Shown in pieces: positions 1 through 9,424 of a DNA stretch of 64,000 nucleotides (position 1 is the stretch's first letter; every line of letters starts with the position of its first letter). This stretch comes from Mameliella sp. CS4. GTDB lineage: Bacteria > Pseudomonadota > Alphaproteobacteria > Rhodobacterales > Rhodobacteraceae. A program made the translations under genes and the position numbers. The DNA is taken from contig NZ_JAHXRQ010000002.1 in NCBI RefSeq assembly GCF_019392335.1, positions 369,374-433,373 of the forward strand, in the 5' to 3' direction. Below the pieces are notes generated by a model. It was given only the letters and a program-made list of their open reading frames with translations. It made no database searches and was not told the origin of the DNA.

Positions 1-1761
1 ACCAGAGTCGAACCAGACGTCGAGGATGTCAAAGACCTGTTCCCATTCGCTGGGGTCGTAGTCATTGCCCAGGAAGCGTTCCTTGGCGCCGGGTTTGTAC
101 CAGGCGTCCGCGCCTTCGGTCTCGAAGGCTTCGAGGATGCGGGCGTTGACCGCCTCGTCGCGCAGCAGGAAATCCGCATCCGTCGGCATCGCCGCGCGTT
201 TCACAAAACAGGTCAGCGGCACGCCCCAGGCGCGCTGGCGTGACAGCACCCAGTCAGGGCGCGCCTCGATCATCGAATAGAGCCGGTTGCGCCCCGTCTG
301 CGGCGTCCATGTCACCAGCTGGTCGATGCTTGTCAGGGCGCGTTCGCGGATCGTCTTGCCATAGGTGTCCTGCCCGTCGCCGACCTCGCGGTCGATGGCG
401 GCGAACCACTGCGGCGTGTTGCGATAGATCACCGGCGCCTTGGACCGCCAGCTATGCGGATAGCTGTGCGTCATCCGCCCGCGCGCGATCAGTCCGCCGA
501 CCTCGACCAGCTTGTCGATGACGGCAGTGTTGGCCTTGCCTTCCTTGCCCTTGGCGGTGACGACTTCCAGCCCCTTGAACAGCGGCACATGGGGCAGGAA
601 TTCGCCCGCCTCGCCGATGTTATGGGTCATCCGGTCCATCCAGCCGCGCTTGACGAAGGCGTCATAGTCCTCCTGGCCGTGGCTGGGCGCCGTATGCACA
701 AACCCGGTCCCGGCCTCGTCGGTGACATGGTCCCCGTCGATCATCGGCACGTCGTAGTCCCAGAACTCCTCGCCGCCCTCGACGCCCCGGAAGGGGTGGG
801 CCAGCACCAGGTTCGCCAGTTCCCCGGTCGAGACGTCGCGCTTGCGCGTCCATTGCCCGTCCGACAGCCGCGCCTTGGTCAGCACTTCCTCGGCCAGCGC
901 ATCGGCCAGCAGATATTTGTCACCGACCTTGACCCAGCATTCCTCGGGCGTGCCCGTGACCTCGTAGAGGCCGTAGGAGATCGCCGGGTTGAAGGCCACG
1001 GCCTTGTTCGAGGGGATCGTCCAGGGGGTCGTCGTCCAGATCACGACGCGCACACCGGCCAGGTCGCCGGTCGCGTTTGTGGCCGCGAAAGGCACCCAGA
1101 TCGTGTGGCTCTTGTGATCGTGGTATTCCACCTCGGCCTCGGCCAGGGCGGTCTTTTCCACCGGCGACCACATCACCGGCTTGGAGCCCTGATACAAAGT
1201 CCCGTTCATCAGGAATTTCTGGAACTCTTCCGCGATCACCCGTTCGGCGTGGAAATTCATCGTCAGGTAGGGATCGGCCCAGTTTCCGGTCACGCCCAGG
1301 CGCTTGAACTCTTCGCGCTGGATGTCGATCCAGCCATCGGCGAACTTGCGGCATTCCTGGCGAAAGTCGACCACGTCGACCTCGTCCTTGTTCTGGCCTT
1401 TCTCGCGGTATTTCTGCTCGATCTTCCATTCGATCGGCAGGCCGTGGCAGTCCCAACCGGGGATGTAACGCGCGTCGCGGCCCATCATCTGCTGGCTGCG
1501 GACGATGAAATCCTTGAGGACCTTGTTCAGCGCGTGGCCGATGTGCAGGTGGCCGTTGGCGTAGGGCGGGCCGTCGTGCAGGGTAAAGGCCGGGCGGCCC
1601 TCTTTTTCCCGCAGGCGGTCATAGACGCCGATCTGTTCCCAGCGCGCCAGCCAGTCGGGTTCGCGCTTGGGCAGGCCGGCGCGCATCGGGAAATCGGTTT
1701 TCGGCAGGGACAGCGTGCTTTTGTAGTCGGGCACTGTCGTTTCGGTCGTGTCGGCGCACAT
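1..1761 (-). CDS. ileS: Isoleucyl-tRNA synthetase, 5' part (runs off the left edge)
   Basis: Class I aminoacyl-tRNA synthetase that charges tRNA-Ile with isoleucine in the cytoplasm. The frame is open from an ATG at 1761 to the window edge, giving 587 codons. It contains the HIGH signature in NGHLHIGHA near residue 65, the GWDCHGLPIE block, the editing-domain region around residues 200-400, and the DVWFDSG motif at the cut edge. The KMSKS loop, anticodon-binding domain and stop lie outside the window. An AAAGGA ribosome-binding site precedes the ATG. The sequence shows no sign of truncation other than the window edge. Confidence 0.97.
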   Translation of the reverse strand, partial: MCADTTETTVPDYKSTLSLPKTDFPMRAGLPKREPDWLARWEQIGVYDRLREKEGRPAFTLHDGPPYANGHLHIGHALNKVLKDFIVRSQQMMGRDARYIPGWDCHGLPIEWKIEQKYREKGQNKDEVDVVDFRQECRKFADGWIDIQREEFKRLGVTGNWADPYLTMNFHAERVIAEEFQKFLMNGTLYQGSKPVMWSPVEKTALAEAEVEYHDHKSHTIWVPFAATNATGDLAGVRVVIWTTTPWTIPSNKAVAFNPAISYGLYEVTGTPEECWVKVGDKYLLADALAEEVLTKARLSDGQWTRKRDVSTGELANLVLAHPFRGVEGGEEFWDYDVPMIDGDHVTDEAGTGFVHTAPSHGQEDYDAFVKRGWMDRMTHNIGEAGEFLPHVPLFKGLEVVTAKGKEGKANTAVIDKLVEVGGLIARGRMTHSYPHSWRSKAPVIYRNTPQWFAAIDREVGDGQDTYGKTIRERALTSIDQLVTWTPQTGRNRLYSMIEARPDWVLSRQRAWGVPLTCFVKRAAMPTDADFLLRDEAVNARILEAFETEGADAWYKPGAKERFLGNDYDPSEWEQVFDILDVWFDSG

Positions 1762-2171
1762 TTGTGGCGTCCTTTGAATCACTGGTGTCGGTCAGGATGT
1801 TGGGGCGGCGCGACGTCTCATACGCCTTGTCCCGGCGGCTCGTATCCTCAGAGCGCCGGGCATGTAATTCGAATGATGAACACGTGGTACGTCATCTTGC
1901 GCGCCTTATAGGCCCGCCGCGCGGGCGCGTAAAGTGGGCAGGGATCGGCGGGAACCTGCGATGCTGCCTTGCAGCATGGGCGGGAAATGGCTTCCGGGTG
2001 ACAGCTTTGGGTTGTGTCTGCTGGAACCTGCCGAGCCGACTCTGCCATTTCGGCGGGCCTTTTCCGATGCGCGCCGCGCGCGGGATCGGCGGGTGTTCCG
2101 GGCGCGTTTCACCGCCATCTGATGACACAGGCGCCGGCCACTCCGGCGCGCCAGGAGGAAAGGAAGGCCAG
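1762..2171. other. Intergenic region between ileS and the anchored Pro/Ala-rich gene
   Basis: This 410-base stretch separates divergent genes and should hold both promoters. Short open frames in several frames have no codon bias or recognisable domains. A GGAGGAAAGG ribosome-binding stretch sits just before the next gene at 2172. I see no RNA gene or convincing riboswitch. Confidence 0.5.
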
Positions 2172-2522
2172 ATGACACATCAGACGACAGACCCGTACCT
2201 GCGACAACACGAAGCCCGCTATTCGCCCGAGGAGCGCATCGATGAGCGTCTTTCCAGTTCGCGCCGGTCCGCCGGGTCGGCGCTGGGCATTGCCGTGGGG
2301 CTGATCCTTGCCATCGGGATCGTGGCGTTGATCGCTTTCGGTCCCGGGGCGACGACCGATCCGGTCGCCCCGGCCGAGGCGCCTGCCGCGGTGGACCCGG
2401 TCACGACCGGTGATCCCACAGCCGCTCCGTCGGCGGTGGACCCGGCCCAGGGCAGCGTCCCGCCCGAAGCGGAGACCGACGGCCCCGTCGCGCCGACGGC
2501 ACCGGCGGTCCCCGCCGAGTGA
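2172..2522 (+). CDS. Small membrane-anchored Pro/Ala-rich protein
   Basis: Predicted 116-residue protein of unknown function. A charged, probably cytoplasmic N-terminus of about 38 residues is followed by one hydrophobic segment (about residues 39-59, GIAVGLILAIGIVALIAFG). The tail is low-complexity and rich in Pro, Ala, Val and acidic residues. This suggests a bitopic inner-membrane protein with an extended periplasmic tail. A longer in-frame extension exists upstream, but the ATG at 2172 has a strong GGAGG-type ribosome site. The gene stands alone and ends just before a strong terminator. Function not recognised. Confidence 0.7.
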   Translation: MTHQTTDPYLRQHEARYSPEERIDERLSSSRRSAGSALGIAVGLILAIGIVALIAFGPGATTDPVAPAEAPAAVDPVTTGDPTAAPSAVDPAQGSVPPEAETDGPVAPTAPAVPAE

Positions 2523-2543
2523 ACCGCCTCTGACAGCGGCACA

Positions 2544-2578
2544 GACCGGGGCCGGCCTGACCGGCCCCGGTCTTTTTT
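2544..2578 (+). terminator. Rho-independent terminator
   Basis: A perfect 12-bp GC-rich stem (2544-2555 with 2561-2572) closes a 5-base loop and is followed by six T. It lies 22 bases after the stop of the anchored protein gene. Confidence 0.93.
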
Positions 2579-2681
2579 GCGTCAAACGCCCCGGAGCGCG
2601 GAGGATTCGGGCCGCCTGCGGCAGTGCGCCGCTTGCGCTGTCATGCCTCTCCGGCTTTCCCTGTTCGGCGGGAGGGGCGGC

Positions 2682-3875
2682 ATGTCCAGAAAACTCGACA
2701 TCGCGATTGCCGGGGCCGGTATGGGCGGACTGGCGGCGGCGACGGCGCTGCGGCAGTCCGGTCACGACGTGACCGTCTTCGACCAGTTCGACGCGCCTGC
2801 ACCGGTCGGCTCGGGGCTGGTGATGCAGCCCGTGGGCCTGGACGTGCTGGAACAGCTGGGCGCCCTGCCTGCCGCGATGGCGCAGGGCAACCGCATCCAC
2901 CGGATGTTCGGCCATGAGGCCAACAGCGGCCTGCCGGTTCTGGACGTGGCCTATGACGCGCCGGGCGTGCCCCGCTTTGGCCTGGCCATTCACCGGGCTG
3001 CGCTGTTCAACGCGCTTTTCGACACGGCGATGGCCTCGGGCGCCCGTCTGGAACCGGGCCACCGCGTCACCGGCGAAAGGGACGGCAAGCTGTTGTTCGA
3101 CACGGGAAGCGCTGGTCCCTTCGACCTGATCGTGGATGCCACTGGCGCCGGCTCTCCACTGTCGCCGATGCGGGCCCGCCCGCTGGGTTATGGCGCGCTT
3201 TGGGCTACGGTGACCTGGCCGAAAGACACCGACCTGCCGCGCAACGAACTGCGCCAGGCCTATCGGCGCGCCGACCGGATGATGGGGGTCCTGCCGGTCG
3301 GTGCGGTTCCGGGGCAGGAAGGGTTTCGCAGCGCGATCTTCTGGTCCTTGCCGTCCGGCGGTCATGCTGCCTGGCTGGACCGAGGGCTGGAGGCCTGGCG
3401 GGCCGAGGCCGTGGACCTGTGGCCCGACTTTGCGCCCTTCATCAGCCAGATCACCGATCCCGACCAGATGACGATGGCGCGCTATGCGCATGGCACCCTT
3501 CGGCGTCCATTCCGCGAGGGTGTGGTGCATATCGGCGACGCGGCGCACCGCGCAAGTCCACAGCTGGGGCAGGGGGCGAACATGGCGCTGCTGGATGCCT
3601 GGGCCCTGGCGCAGGCGCTGAAGCTGGCGCATGATGACCTGCCGCTTGCTGCGCTGACCTATGCCCGGGCACGGCGCTGGCACGTGCGCAGCTACCAGTT
3701 GATGAGCCGGCTTTTCACGCCACAGTATCAGGGCGACAGCCGCCTGTTGCCGATCCTGCGTGACCGGGTGCTCTACCCGATGTCCACGCTGAAACCGATT
3801 CAGGGTATCCTTACGCGGCTTGTCTGCGGAGATCTTCTGCCGCCGTTTGGCTCGCTTGTGCCGCCCGAGACGTGA
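2682..3875 (+). CDS. FAD-dependent aromatic-type monooxygenase (UbiH/PHBH-like)
   Basis: Predicted 397-residue flavoprotein hydroxylase of the PHBH/UbiH superfamily, which uses NAD(P)H and O2 to hydroxylate an aromatic or similar substrate. The N-terminal Rossmann fingerprint IAGAGMGGLAAATAL lies near residues 8-22. The second FAD signature, HIGDAAHRASPQLGQGANMA, lies near residue 285. Start chosen at 2682 after GGAGGGGCGG; an upstream in-frame extension is unlikely. The 3' end overlaps the end of the convergent gene by 65 bases. The substrate cannot be assigned, and no neighbouring pathway genes help. Confidence 0.85.
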   Translation: MSRKLDIAIAGAGMGGLAAATALRQSGHDVTVFDQFDAPAPVGSGLVMQPVGLDVLEQLGALPAAMAQGNRIHRMFGHEANSGLPVLDVAYDAPGVPRFGLAIHRAALFNALFDTAMASGARLEPGHRVTGERDGKLLFDTGSAGPFDLIVDATGAGSPLSPMRARPLGYGALWATVTWPKDTDLPRNELRQAYRRADRMMGVLPVGAVPGQEGFRSAIFWSLPSGGHAAWLDRGLEAWRAEAVDLWPDFAPFISQITDPDQMTMARYAHGTLRRPFREGVVHIGDAAHRASPQLGQGANMALLDAWALAQALKLAHDDLPLAALTYARARRWHVRSYQLMSRLFTPQYQGDSRLLPILRDRVLYPMSTLKPIQGILTRLVCGDLLPPFGSLVPPET

Positions 3876-4182
3876 CGCGCCGTGCCCGCGCGGCGTCTGC
3901 CCGGCGGTCGGAGGCCCTGCGCAGCAGGCGCAGGACAATGGCCGCGATGCCGATGCTGATCCAGAACACCTGGATCAGGGCCGAGGCCAGGTTGAATTCA
4001 TGGCTGAGGCCGATCAGCACCAGCGACGCGGCCGCCGTATTGCCGACAAAATAGGACAGGCAGTCCCCGGTCACGAGCCGAAAGCTGAGCGCCGCATACA
4101 CGCCGACATAAAGGAAAAAACCGCAAAGCCCGACGGCACGAAAGACGTCCTCGGGTTTTGTGGTGGACAGGAAATCGATCAT
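3811..4182 (-). CDS. CBU_0592-like small membrane protein
   Basis: Predicted 123-residue protein with about three hydrophobic segments in residues 15-85 and a basic, Ala/Arg-rich C-terminal tail. The pattern GDCLSYFVGNTAAASLVL followed by EFNLASALIQVFWISIGI resembles the CBU_0592 membrane family; this match is from memory. Start at ATG 4182. The tail overlaps the 3' end of the convergent monooxygenase gene. Function unknown. Confidence 0.65.
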   Translation of the reverse strand: MIDFLSTTKPEDVFRAVGLCGFFLYVGVYAALSFRLVTGDCLSYFVGNTAAASLVLIGLSHEFNLASALIQVFWISIGIAAIVLRLLRRASDRRADAARARRVTSRAAQASQTAAEDLRRQAA

Positions 4183-4283
4183 GGGAAAGGGTCCGGGCAA
4201 ATGGAAATGGGCAAAGACAACATCGCCATCCTGTGCCGGGCACCCGTTTGACGCGAGTGAGGTATTCCTGACTTCTTTGGGGC

Positions 4284-4997
4284 CTACCCGAACAAGGACC
4301 CCACCCAGTAGGCGATCCCCGCCGCCACGCCGCCAATGGCCAGCGTCTCCAGCCCCGACCGCCACCAGGGGGACAGCGACCAGATGCTTTTCAGGGACCC
4401 GATGGCAAAGAAGGTGATCAGTGTCAGCACGCTGGCCACGGTGAACCCATGCGCCAGCCCGATCAGGAAAGGCATAAGGGGCACGGCCCCGGCCACCAGG
4501 AAGGCGCCGAAGGTCACCAGCGCGGCCCGCAAAGGATGCGGATCCACCGATCCGATGCCGTATTCGCCTTCCAGCATGGTTTCGACCCAGATCTTGCGGT
4601 TCTTCGCGATCTGCTCGACCGCCTCGTCCAGAGTGGTACCCGACAGGCCCTTGTGCCGCAGGATCTCGCGCAGTTCGCGCCGTTCGCCATCGGGGTAGAG
4701 GCGGATATGGCGTTCCTCGACCTGGCGCAGGCGTAGCTTGTTGTCGCGGTCGGCCTTGGTGGCCGAGTAGTTTCCGGCCGCCATGGAAAATCCGTCCGCC
4801 AGCACGTTGGCCAGCCCCAGCGCCACGATCACGAAGGGCGACAGCCCGGCGCCCGCGACACCCGCGACGATGGCAAAGGTGGTCACACACCCGTCGATGG
4901 CGCCATAGACCGCATCGCTCAGGTCGCCGCGTCCGGGCGGATGCGCCAGCCGCTCGGCGATCTCGGTTTCGGAATGGCCATGTTCCGGCAGTTCCAT
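4284..4997 (-). CDS. VIT1/CCC1 family Fe/Mn transporter
   Basis: 237-residue integral membrane protein of the vacuolar iron transporter family, which moves Fe(II) or Mn(II) across a membrane. The N-terminal half has DLSDAVYGAIDGCVTTFAIV and ADGFSMAAGNYSA, the usual first two helices with conserved Asp, Gly and Met. A charged cytoplasmic metal-binding stretch follows (about residues 85-150, many Glu/Arg/Lys). Three C-terminal helices complete the fold. Length is normal for the family. In bacteria the likely role is metal detoxification or homeostasis. No regulator is adjacent. Confidence 0.9.
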   Translation of the reverse strand: MELPEHGHSETEIAERLAHPPGRGDLSDAVYGAIDGCVTTFAIVAGVAGAGLSPFVIVALGLANVLADGFSMAAGNYSATKADRDNKLRLRQVEERHIRLYPDGERRELREILRHKGLSGTTLDEAVEQIAKNRKIWVETMLEGEYGIGSVDPHPLRAALVTFGAFLVAGAVPLMPFLIGLAHGFTVASVLTLITFFAIGSLKSIWSLSPWWRSGLETLAIGGVAAGIAYWVGSLFG

Positions 4998-5074
4998 GCG
5001 CCCGCTCTCCCTTGTCCCACGTGCCTTGGTTGGCCCCCACGGCGCGTGTGGTCAAGGGCGCGGGCGTCGCACCC

Positions 5075-7843
5075 TCAGGCCTCGGGCGCGGGTGTGGCGC
5101 GGGTCTGCGCCCAGCGGTTGACCCATGCCAGCCCCGCCAGCGACAGGCCCAGCAGCAGAAAGGAAAAGACCCGCACCAATCCCGCCAGGCCCGAGATGTC
5201 GATCAGGAAGACCTTGGCCACCGCCAGCGCGATCACGGCAACACCGGCCCGGCGCAGCCCATCCGAACCGCGGGCCAGCGCCTGGTAGAACAGGCCCGCC
5301 CCGGCCAGCAGCAGGGCGACGGTATAGCTGTAAAGCTCGCCGTCGGTGATGCCGTTGGCTGTGTGCATCAACGTGCCGCCCTGCCAGGCATGGCGGATCA
5401 CCAGTCCCAGCCACAAGAGCGCCAGCAAAGCGCCGGGCGCGCCGATCAACAGGCGCAACCAGCGCCACAGGTGGTCCAGCCGCAGCGCGCCGACCATCAG
5501 CACCGCCGCTGGCAGCAGGTAGGCCGGGATCAGCGTATTCACCCCGATCAGGCCATGCACGACTTGTTCCTCGAACAAGGGGTTGCCCAGGGTGACCCCC
5601 AGCGCGACCCAGGTCAGCGCCACGAGCCCAAAGATCACCGCCAGCCCGGCGCGCAGCCAGCGCAGGGCTCCCCCCGCCTTGAGGCGTTCCAGCTGGGCCA
5701 GCGCGGTGCCGATCCAGATCGTCGCATAAAGGCCCAGCCCCCAGTGCGCCTCTTGCGGGACATGGCCCACATAGGCCTCGATGGCATGGTACAGTGTCAG
5801 GCTGACCGTCATGCCGCCAACCGACCAGGCGGCGCTTTCCAGAAAGACCTGCGCGCGGGGTCTTGGCCGGGACTGGCCCAGAAACAGTGCGCCCAGCAAG
5901 GCAGCCAGCGTGCCGCCATAGGCCGCCAGCATCTCGAACACGGGTGCCTCCAGCGCCCAGTCGAGTCCGGGCTGGATCACCAGCCGGTACCCCAGGGCCA
6001 GCACGCCCGCCGCGACAAAGCCGGTCATCTGAGGCAGGTCGAACCGCCGGTCCAGAGCGGTGGCGCTGACCACGACCGCCGCCAGTGCCAGCGTCAGCGC
6101 CGCGTCCGTCAGCAGGACGGTCAGCGCGAAGGCGATGCAGGCCAGCGCCGACACCGTGGCCAGGGCGGGCCGCAACCGGTCCGTGGCATCGGCGCGGGCA
6201 AACCGCGTGGCCTTGGCCACCATCAGCGCGGCCAAGGCCAGTGCGTGCAACGCCCAGGGCCAGGGGCCGATTGTCATCGTCGGGCGCCAGCCGAACTCCA
6301 GCGCCAATCCTGCCAGAGGCGCGATCAGGGCCGCGGCTGCCGCCCAGGCGGCATGGCCACCGGGTTGCAGGCTGCGCCAGGCCGCGGCCAATCCCGGCAA
6401 CACAGCCGCCAGCAGGATCAGCGTGAAATCCATCATCATGCGCTGTTCCGTCAGCTCCTGTCCGGCGATGAACCGCGCCGTCAGGGCATCCTGAGCAGGC
6501 GCGTTCAGATCCGGTGCGCCGATCAGCGCCAGCAGTGTCAGCACCGGCAGCGCCGCCAGCTCTTGCAAGGCGGGCGCCCCGCGTGACCAGAGCGTCAGCG
6601 CCACGGCCAGGCCAGAGGCCAGCGACAGCGACAGCCGCCAGGTCAGCGCGGTTTCCGGTGCGGTGTAGCCAAGGATCAGGCAGGCCGCCGTCAACGTGCC
6701 AAAGGCCAGGACCAGCGGAAATCCGGGGCGCCCGCGCGCCCCGGTTTCCAGCACCGATTGCACGAGGCCCGGCCCGTCATGGTCGGGCGCCAGCGCGCGC
6801 GATGGGATCAGCAGAACCATGACCCCCAGGGCGACACCATAGGCGGCCAGGCCCGCCATCATCGTTTCGCCACCGGATGAGGCCAGCAGCAATCCGGCGC
6901 CAAGTGCCAGGCCCACCGACAGCACGCTTACCCAGGCCCAGCGCCGCAAGGTGTCGATGCCCAGGCCCATGCCCGCAAGCAGGCCGAAATAGATCAGGAA
7001 CCACTCGGGCGAGTCGCTTTGCCCGCCGACGACAAAGGGGGCGCCCATGCCACCGATCAGCCCGATCGCCGCCAGCAAGGGGCCATGTCGCCAGCCAAGG
7101 ACCAGCCCGAACACCGCGACACCGAACAGCGTCGACAAGGCAAATCCCGGGCTGATGAGGTCGTACAGCAGCCGCGCCGCCAGGATGCCGCCCATCAGCG
7201 AGACGAGGCCCGCTCCGGACAGGACCGAGGGCAAGTAGGCGGTGGTGCTGCTTTCGTCGTCGCCGAACCGTCGGCGGATGGTCTCGCCTCCGGCAATCAG
7301 GGCGGCGCCGAACACAAGCGCCGCGATCACGCGGGCGGTGGGCGTCAGCAGGCCGGTTTCGATTCCGTATTGCACAAGGAAGATCCCCGCCAGCGACAGC
7401 GAGACGGCGGCAATGGCGTAGAACCAGTTTTCCTGCAGCCAGCGGCCCAGCCGGTCAAAGGCCGAGGGCGCGGCAGGGGCCGGTGCGGGAGGGCGCGGGG
7501 CCTCGGTCGTGGTCGGCGTGGTCCGGGCGGCGGACGTGCTTGCGGCGGCGGGCTGTTTCGGTGGCGCCTTGGGGGCCTCTCCGGGCGCGGGCGACAGGTT
7601 GGCCGGTTCCGGCGGACCGGATCGCGCGGCGTCCCGTGGCAAGCTGGGCGCCACGGGCAAGGGCCTTGGCCGTTCCGTCGGGTCAGGGTGGGTGGTTTGC
7701 GCAAGGCTGCGTTCGAGATCCTGCAGGCGGGCCTGCAGGGCGCGCACCTCGCGGCGCGTGCGGACCTGCATGATGACCGAAACGATCACCACAACGGGCA
7801 GGGCCAGCAGCCCCAATCCCAGAATAACAAGTAGCGCTTCCAT
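5075..7843 (-). CDS. DUF2339 polytopic membrane protein
   Basis: Predicted 922-residue inner-membrane protein. The N-terminus (MEALLVILGLGLLALPVV) is a membrane anchor, followed by a short coiled-coil-like stretch (LQARLQDLERSL) and a Pro/Ala-rich linker to about residue 130. The remaining 780 residues form more than 20 hydrophobic segments, including FYAIAAVSLSLAGIFLVQYG, which is typical at the start of the DUF2339 domain. The start at 7843 was chosen because the upstream extension lacks the anchor pattern. Function of the family is unknown; a role in envelope physiology is only inferred. Confidence 0.88.
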   Translation of the reverse strand: MEALLVILGLGLLALPVVVIVSVIMQVRTRREVRALQARLQDLERSLAQTTHPDPTERPRPLPVAPSLPRDAARSGPPEPANLSPAPGEAPKAPPKQPAAASTSAARTTPTTTEAPRPPAPAPAAPSAFDRLGRWLQENWFYAIAAVSLSLAGIFLVQYGIETGLLTPTARVIAALVFGAALIAGGETIRRRFGDDESSTTAYLPSVLSGAGLVSLMGGILAARLLYDLISPGFALSTLFGVAVFGLVLGWRHGPLLAAIGLIGGMGAPFVVGGQSDSPEWFLIYFGLLAGMGLGIDTLRRWAWVSVLSVGLALGAGLLLASSGGETMMAGLAAYGVALGVMVLLIPSRALAPDHDGPGLVQSVLETGARGRPGFPLVLAFGTLTAACLILGYTAPETALTWRLSLSLASGLAVALTLWSRGAPALQELAALPVLTLLALIGAPDLNAPAQDALTARFIAGQELTEQRMMMDFTLILLAAVLPGLAAAWRSLQPGGHAAWAAAAALIAPLAGLALEFGWRPTMTIGPWPWALHALALAALMVAKATRFARADATDRLRPALATVSALACIAFALTVLLTDAALTLALAAVVVSATALDRRFDLPQMTGFVAAGVLALGYRLVIQPGLDWALEAPVFEMLAAYGGTLAALLGALFLGQSRPRPRAQVFLESAAWSVGGMTVSLTLYHAIEAYVGHVPQEAHWGLGLYATIWIGTALAQLERLKAGGALRWLRAGLAVIFGLVALTWVALGVTLGNPLFEEQVVHGLIGVNTLIPAYLLPAAVLMVGALRLDHLWRWLRLLIGAPGALLALLWLGLVIRHAWQGGTLMHTANGITDGELYSYTVALLLAGAGLFYQALARGSDGLRRAGVAVIALAVAKVFLIDISGLAGLVRVFSFLLLGLSLAGLAWVNRWAQTRATPAPEA

Positions 7844-7940
7844 CCGTCGACGGTCTCCGATGGCTTCGGTCGCGCAGTCTAGGACGGGGGGACGGCGCTG
7901 CACAGGTCCGGAATGCCGGACCCCGTGCAAGCGGGCCGTG

Positions 7941-8954
7941 TCAGCCCTTGTCCTGCATCACCAGGCCACTCAGAGAGCTGCGGATGATGGCCCGGACAGA
8001 GGGGCGTTTGCCCTTGCCAAAGGGCAGGGGGCGGCAGACTTCCATCGCCGCGACGCCGACGCGGGCGGTCAGGGCGCCGTTCACCATCCCCTCGCCAAAG
8101 CGGCGCGACAGCTTGCCCAGCAGGCCGCCGCCAAGAATGGGTTCCAGCATGTCGTCGCCGATGGCGACCGCCCCGGTGGCGACCAGGTGGGACATGACTG
8201 CCCGCGTCAGCCGCCAACTGCCCAATGTGCCCGACCGCCCGCCATAGATCTCGGCGATGCGGCGGATCATGCGCAGGTTGGCGGTCAGTGCCGCGGCCAC
8301 GTCCGCCAGCGCCAGTGGCACCAATGCGGTCACCGTCGCCACTTGCCGCGCCGCCGCCTCGACCTCGCGCCGGGCGGCCGTGTCCAGCGGCGCCAGCAGA
8401 GAATCCTCGGCATGGGTCAGCAATCCGGAGGCGTCGAATATTTCGTCCCGCCGGGTCGTCAGCTTTTCCCGGCCCCAACGGGTGTCCTCGCGCCCCTTGT
8501 AGAGCGTTACGAGGTCATCGGTCAGCTTGCGGGCCCCGGCCAGGTCCTCATCGGCCAGGGCGGTTTCGGCGGCATGGTGCAGCGCGTCGATCCGTGACAG
8601 TCGGGAAAACGCCGCGATCTCCTTGATGATGATCATCAGGCAGACCAGGCCGAAGGCGGCGAACAGGCCGGTAACGGCCCAGCCCAACATGGCGTTGCTG
8701 GCGATCAGGTCGGTCACGAAACGCCAGGCCGCGATCGAGACCAGCGTGCCCACCAGTGCCAGCAGCAGCCGCCAGAACCAGCGCGCCAGCGGCGACGGAT
8801 CGCGCGTGGCCAGCGCCGCCACGGTGGTCATGGCCGCGCCCTCTGGCGAGGGCAGGTGCGGTTCGGGGACGGGCGGCGCCTCGGACGGGCTGGGAGTTGC
8901 GCTGCCGTCGTCGTCGAGGTCGATCAGGACGGGACCCTTGGGGGGCTGGCTCAT
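7941..8954 (-). CDS. ycjF: YcjF-family membrane protein (DUF697/TIGR01620)
   Basis: Predicted 337-residue inner-membrane protein. After a Pro/Asp-rich N-terminus come two hydrophobic segments (about residues 72-130: WFWRLLLALVGTLVSIAA and MLGWAVTGLFAAFGLVCL). The C-terminal DUF697 domain contains VTALVPLALADVAAALTANL and GRSGTLGSWRL. The ATG overlaps the stop of the acetyltransferase gene as ATGA, and the operon begins with ycjX, the usual partner. In enterobacteria ycjX-ycjF are stress-inducible genes of uncertain function. Confidence 0.88.
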   Translation of the reverse strand: MSQPPKGPVLIDLDDDGSATPSPSEAPPVPEPHLPSPEGAAMTTVAALATRDPSPLARWFWRLLLALVGTLVSIAAWRFVTDLIASNAMLGWAVTGLFAAFGLVCLMIIIKEIAAFSRLSRIDALHHAAETALADEDLAGARKLTDDLVTLYKGREDTRWGREKLTTRRDEIFDASGLLTHAEDSLLAPLDTAARREVEAAARQVATVTALVPLALADVAAALTANLRMIRRIAEIYGGRSGTLGSWRLTRAVMSHLVATGAVAIGDDMLEPILGGGLLGKLSRRFGEGMVNGALTARVGVAAMEVCRPLPFGKGKRPSVRAIIRSSLSGLVMQDKG

Positions 8955-9424
8955 GTCACGGACTCCTGCAGGGCGCCCGCATCGCGGCGCCAAAGGTAGT
9001 GGATGTCGGGCAGGCCTTCCTCGTTGTCGCCATTCGTGCGACGGGTCTCGGCAAAGCCGTGGCGCAGGTAGAACCGCTGCGCCCCCTCGTTTTGCTGAAA
9101 GGTCCAGAGTTCCAGCCGGTCGGCCTGGGTCTTGGCCTGCTCCAGCAGCGCGCTGCCCAGCCGCCGCCCCTGCGCCCAGCCCGCCACGAACAGCGCGTGG
9201 ATCTCATACCCTTCACGGGCGAGGAACCCCGCGACCTCCGGTCCCAGTTCCGCCACCGTGACCCAGCCGCGGTCGATCAAAGTGCCCACATGCGCGATGT
9301 CCTGCGCCGCAGAATGCAGGCGCGGCTTCCAGGCGCGGGCCTCCACCGCCTCGGTGATCATGGCGCCCAGCCGCCCGGCATCGCCCGGGTCCGCCGCGCG
9401 CAGGTTGATCGTGTCCGCGCTCAC
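8951..9424 (-). CDS. GNAT-family N-acetyltransferase inserted between ycjX and ycjF
   Basis: Predicted 157-residue acetyl-CoA-dependent acyltransferase. The acetyl-CoA-binding motif A is visible as IHALFVAGWAQGRRLGSALL (Q/R-x-x-G-x-G/A type), and FYLRHGFAETRRTNG is the usual C-terminal block. The start is the GTG at 9424, overlapping the ycjX stop as GTGA. Its own stop overlaps the ycjF start. Tight coupling on both sides implies co-translation with the YcjX/YcjF pair. The substrate is unknown. Confidence 0.85.
   Translation of the reverse strand: MSADTINLRAADPGDAGRLGAMITEAVEARAWKPRLHSAAQDIAHVGTLIDRGWVTVAELGPEVAGFLAREGYEIHALFVAGWAQGRRLGSALLEQAKTQADRLELWTFQQNEGAQRFYLRHGFAETRRTNGDNEEGLPDIHYLWRRDAGALQESVT

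Noticed and set aside
454..1911. Long plus-strand open frame opposite ileS
   Set aside because: It mirrors the ileS coding strand in GC-rich DNA; no domain or start site supports it.
5012..6586. Plus-strand open frame of 524 codons opposite the DUF2339 gene
   Set aside because: Gln/Arg-rich translation typical of an antisense shadow; no family similarity.
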